Assembly: GCA_046046245.1 (NCBI GenBank)
Contig: JBJOKE010000031.1
Location: 29,089-93,088 of the forward strand
Reading direction: 5' to 3'
DNA from: UBA4615 sp046046245
GTDB lineage: Bacteria; Pseudomonadota; Gammaproteobacteria; Burkholderiales; Burkholderiaceae_E
DNA: 64,000 bases
Each line of letters begins with the position of its first letter. Position 1 is the first letter of the stretch. The notes beneath the pieces are model-generated. The model had not been told where the DNA came from. It worked only from the letters and a program-made list of their open reading frames with translations, and searched no databases. Positions 61,623 to 64,000 of the stretch are shown in pieces. A program made the translations under genes and the position numbers.

Positions 61623-61982
61623 TCAGCGCACGCCGGCGAGCAGGGTTTCGTAGGGAATGTCCAGACCATCGTGCAGCCGCTTGATCATTCGAAGGCTCAA
61701 GCTTCGCTTGCCGTTCAGGACCTCCGATACCCGACCGCTCTGCCCGATGAACGGCTCCAGGTCGCGCGGCGTCAAACCCTCCTGCTCCATCCGGAACTTG
61801 ATCGCCTCGACCGGATCGAGCGGTCCGAAATCGTGATGCCGGTTCTCGTACGCCTCGATCAGCGTGACGATCACGTCGCGCTCGTCTGCGCCCGAAGAAC
61901 CTTCTTCAGCCTGAAAAACATGCTCCAACCGCTCGAAGGCACGCTGGAGATCGTCGTCATTGCGAATCGGCTTAATGGTCAT
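61623..61982 (-). CDS. higA: HigA-type antitoxin, XRE family
   Basis: 119 residues: an N-terminal helical part (about 1-65) that usually binds HigB, and a C-terminal helix-turn-helix (about 68-110; FRMEQEGLTPRDLEPFIGQS with SGRVSEVLNGKRSLSL) that binds DNA. The start at 61982 overlaps the end of the toxin fragment by 11 bases, so the pair was co-expressed as higB-higA. The antitoxin is intact although its toxin is truncated. Confidence 0.85.
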   Translation of the reverse strand: MTIKPIRNDDDLQRAFERLEHVFQAEEGSSGADERDVIVTLIEAYENRHHDFGPLDPVEAIKFRMEQEGLTPRDLEPFIGQSGRVSEVLNGKRSLSLRMIKRLHDGLDIPYETLLAGVR

Positions 61983-62223
61983 TCACGGTCTCCACGTCGA
62001 TCCGGTCGTACTCGTCGTGGGTTCCGACGAACTTCACCCAGACGATCCCGGCCTGGTACTGAACTTCGACGACGAGGCGGTACCTGTTCCCGCCCACGTT
62101 GAACACGACGCGATTGCTCCCACAGATGCTCGCGCTCGGATAACGCTCCTTGATGTCATGCGGTGTGCGCCATGTTGCCTTCAGTGCCTCGGCGTGCCAG
62201 CTGTGCAATGGGCCGCGAGCGTC
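61972..62223 (-). pseudogene. higB: HigB toxin fragment lacking the N-terminus
   Basis: The frame reads DARGPLHSWHAEALKATWR, then TPHDIKERYPSAS, NRVVFNVGGNRYRLVVEVQY and VKFVGTHDEYDRIDVETV, which is HigB from roughly residue 17 to the end. The first strand/helix with the REFW segment is missing; upstream sequence changes to the rluB end at 62262. No ATG or GTG start lies in frame before DARG; a TTG at 62208 would give about 78 residues. RNase activity is thus doubtful. The full toxin is near 95-100 residues. Confidence 0.6.
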
Positions 62224-62261
62224 GGTGCACCGACGACCGACCGTCCCGCGCCCCCGGGGGA

Positions 62262-64000
62262 TCAGCCGCCCGCCGGCCCGCGCCGACGGCCACCGCCGCC
62301 GCCGCCCGAGCGGTTGCCGCCGCCCCCACCCCCGCCGCCACGCGGGCCGTTGCCCGGCCGCGCACCGCCGCCGCCCTGGCCGCCCCGGTTGCCGCCCTGC
62401 CCGCCCTGGCCGCCGGCGCGCTTGCCGCGCTGCCCGCCACCGGCGGGCTTGCCGTTGCCGAAGCCGCCCGAGGGGAACGTGGTGGACGCCGTGCCGCCCG
62501 CGCCCGCGCCGAAGCGCGCACCGGCCCCGCCCCCCGCGCCGCCGCCGAAGCCGCCCTGCGGCCGCTTGCGGCCCCGGCCCTTGCCGGCCGGCTTGGGCAG
62601 CCCGGGCATGCCCGGCTGGCCGAAGCCCGAGCCCGCGCCGAAGCGCTCGCCGCGAACCGTCTTGCGGACCGCCTTGGTGATGCCCGACAGGTGCGCGTCG
62701 GCCGAGGCCGGCTGCCACTCGTCGTCGTCCGGGTCCACGCCCTTGGGCAGCTTCGGACCCGGCTCGTCCGGCACCGCGAGGAAGGCCGGCTGCCGGTCGT
62801 CCTCGTCGTCGAACTCGTCGTCGTCGTCCCAGTCGTCGTCGTCGTCGCGCGCGGCGGCGGCCTCCGCCGGGGCGACCTGCGCACCCTCGCCCGCCACCGC
62901 CGCGGGCGGCGCGTCGTCGTCATCCGAGGGTGCGCCGTCCTCGTCGTCGGCCGAGCGCTTGCCCGCGCCCGGCTGCACGTCGCGGCCCGCCTGCTTCAGC
63001 AGCGCGGCGAGCGCCTGCGCGTCGGCCTCGGCGAGCTCCACCCAGCGGCCGCGGGCGAGGCCGCGCGGCAGCCCGATCGGGCCGAAGCGGATCCGCACCA
63101 GCCGCGAGACCGTGAGCCCCACCGCCTCGAAGATCCGCCGCACCTCGCGGTTGCGGCCCTCCGAGATGACCACCCGGTACCAGTGGTTCGCGCCGTCGCC
63201 GCCCACGTCCTCCAGCGCCGAGAAGGCCGCCGGGCCGTCCTCGAGCTGCACGCCGGTCATCAGCTTCTCGCGCGTCTCGTCGTCGATGCGGCCCAGCACC
63301 CGGACCGCGTACTCCCGCTCCCAGCCGTAGCGCGGGTGCATGAGCTTGTTGGCGACCTCGCCCGAGGTCGTGAAGATCAGCAGGCCCTCGGTGTTGAAGT
63401 CCAGCCGACCCACCGCCACCCAGCGCGCGCCCTTGAGCTTGGGCAGCCGCTCGAACACCGTGGCCCGCTGGCCCGGGTCGTCGCGGCTGCAGATCTCGCC
63501 GGGGTTCTTGTGATAGAGCAGCACCTTTGGCGCCGCGGGCGCCCGGTGCACCCGCCGGTTCAGCGGCCGCCCGTTCACCCGGATCTGGTCGTTCGGGCCG
63601 ATCCGCTGGCCCACGTGCGCGGGCTGGCCGTTGACCGAGACCCGGCCCGCCATGATCAGCTCCTCCATCTCGCGGCGCGAGCCGATGCCGGCGTCGGCCA
63701 GCAGCTTGTGGAGCTTGGGCGCGTCGTCGTCGAGCGGCACCTTCGGCTTCGCGCCGCCCTTGCCGTTGCGACGGCGCGGGTCGGTGGCGTCGGTGCCGAT
63801 GCGCGCCTGCCGCGAATAGACCGGGATCGCCTGGTCCGGATCGGCCGCGGCGGCCGGCTGCCCGGCGCCCTCGGCGTTCCCCGCGGGCGCCTCGCCCTCG
63901 CGCGGCTCCCGGCCCTCGCCCGGGGCGCCGCTCCGGCCGCCGCGTCCGCCGCGACGACGGTTGAAGCGCCCGCGCAGGCCCTTCGGGCCGCGCCGGTCGC
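62262..64000 (-). CDS. rluB: 23S rRNA pseudouridine synthase RluB-type (5' end beyond window)
   Basis: The frame is open to the window edge, so the start lies outside. At least 579 codons are visible. An Arg/Gly/Pro-rich N-terminal extension is followed by an S4 domain (KLHKLLADAGIGSRREMEEL) and a pseudouridine synthase core with the catalytic Asp in GRLDFNTEGLLIFT, RYGWEREYAVR and GRNREVRRIFEAV. The C-terminal third is very low complexity: acidic DDDDDWDDDDEFD, then Gly/Arg-rich. A GTG at 63740 could be read as a start but cuts off the open upstream frame. It modifies 23S rRNA, most likely U2605. Confidence 0.9.
   Translation of the reverse strand, partial: DRRGPKGLRGRFNRRRGGRGGRSGAPGEGREPREGEAPAGNAEGAGQPAAAADPDQAIPVYSRQARIGTDATDPRRRNGKGGAKPKVPLDDDAPKLHKLLADAGIGSRREMEELIMAGRVSVNGQPAHVGQRIGPNDQIRVNGRPLNRRVHRAPAAPKVLLYHKNPGEICSRDDPGQRATVFERLPKLKGARWVAVGRLDFNTEGLLIFTTSGEVANKLMHPRYGWEREYAVRVLGRIDDETREKLMTGVQLEDGPAAFSALEDVGGDGANHWYRVVISEGRNREVRRIFEAVGLTVSRLVRIRFGPIGLPRGLARGRWVELAEADAQALAALLKQAGRDVQPGAGKRSADDEDGAPSDDDDAPPAAVAGEGAQVAPAEAAAARDDDDDWDDDDEFDDEDDRQPAFLAVPDEPGPKLPKGVDPDDDEWQPASADAHLSGITKAVRKTVRGERFGAGSGFGQPGMPGLPKPAGKGRGRKRPQGGFGGGAGGGAGARFGAGAGGTASTTFPSGGFGNGKPAGGGQRGKRAGGQGGQGGNRGGQGGGGARPGNGPRGGGGGGGGNRSGGGGGGRRRGPAGG

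Noticed and set aside
56120..61684. A 1,854-codon plus-strand open frame opposite infB-nusA-rimP
   Set aside because: In this GC-rich DNA the antisense and shifted frames stay open by composition. It is entirely explained by well-recognised genes on the minus strand and its product is an Arg/His/Leu/Val-rich shadow with no family.

Overview
The window is a chromosomal segment from a very GC-rich bacterium (roughly 70% or more G+C in most genes), most likely a betaproteobacterium of the order Burkholderiales. I infer this from gene order familiar in that group: clpS-clpA with a cold-shock gene and icd, then xseA/sodB next to exbB-exbD-lpxK-Trm112-kdsB-adk, then rluB upstream of rimP-nusA-infB-rbfA-truB-typA. 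The genus cannot be fixed from the sequence. I see no rRNA, tRNA, CRISPR array, insertion sequence or prophage.

Layout. 1-5.7 kb: the 3' part of argD, then argF (arginine synthesis), an unrecognised protein, an ECF sigma factor, and an OmpR-type response regulator with its histidine kinase. 5.7-8.8 kb: clpA and clpS, divergent from a cold-shock gene. 8.97-16.7 kb: an accessory transport block, all on the minus strand: chemoreceptor, LysR regulator, cupin, DUF1445 protein, TRAP transporter (binding protein, small and large permease) and a DUF2848 protein. It looks like sensing, uptake and processing of one small organic acid or lactam of unknown identity. 17-25.5 kb: icd, a DUF192 protein, sodB, xseA, and the overlapping chain exbB-exbD-lpxK-Trm112-kdsB followed by adk. 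25.7-33.4 kb: a proton-pumping pyrophosphatase with an OmpA-like tail, two SDR dehydrogenases, an amidase, gamma-glutamyltransferase and a KTSC protein. 33.4-35.6 kb: a visibly less GC-rich patch (about 63% in two 60-base lines I counted) with a winged-helix XRE regulator divergent from an exported permuted-papain (YiiX-like) hydrolase and a membrane protein. 35.7-46 kb: acyl-CoA synthetase, a degenerate receiver/GAF pair, a potassium-channel/TrkA protein with a small membrane partner, a NupC transporter, a LysR regulator, a 20-bp tandem repeat, a glycosyltransferase and an Old Yellow Enzyme. 46-50.3 kb: a DODA dioxygenase with a broken DoxX gene and divergent LysR, a second LysR divergent from an NTF2-like protein and a VOC protein. 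50.4-52.7 kb: a two-gene helix-hairpin-helix/OmpA unit and a small lipoprotein, with short tandem repeats. 52.8-64 kb: typA-truB-rbfA-infB-nusA-rimP, a higA antitoxin with a truncated higB, and the 5'-truncated (by the window edge) rluB.

Most of the window is housekeeping. The parts that most reward a second look are: the OmpA-like module shared by the pyrophosphatase and the 51.3 kb gene; the intrinsic terminator in front of rimP-nusA-infB, which looks like an attenuator; the chemoreceptor-TRAP-DUF1445-DUF2848 operon; the XRE/YiiX-like/membrane patch; the 20-bp and 12-bp tandem arrays; and the eroded higB and doxX genes. I did not find a clear-cut new defence or mobile system.
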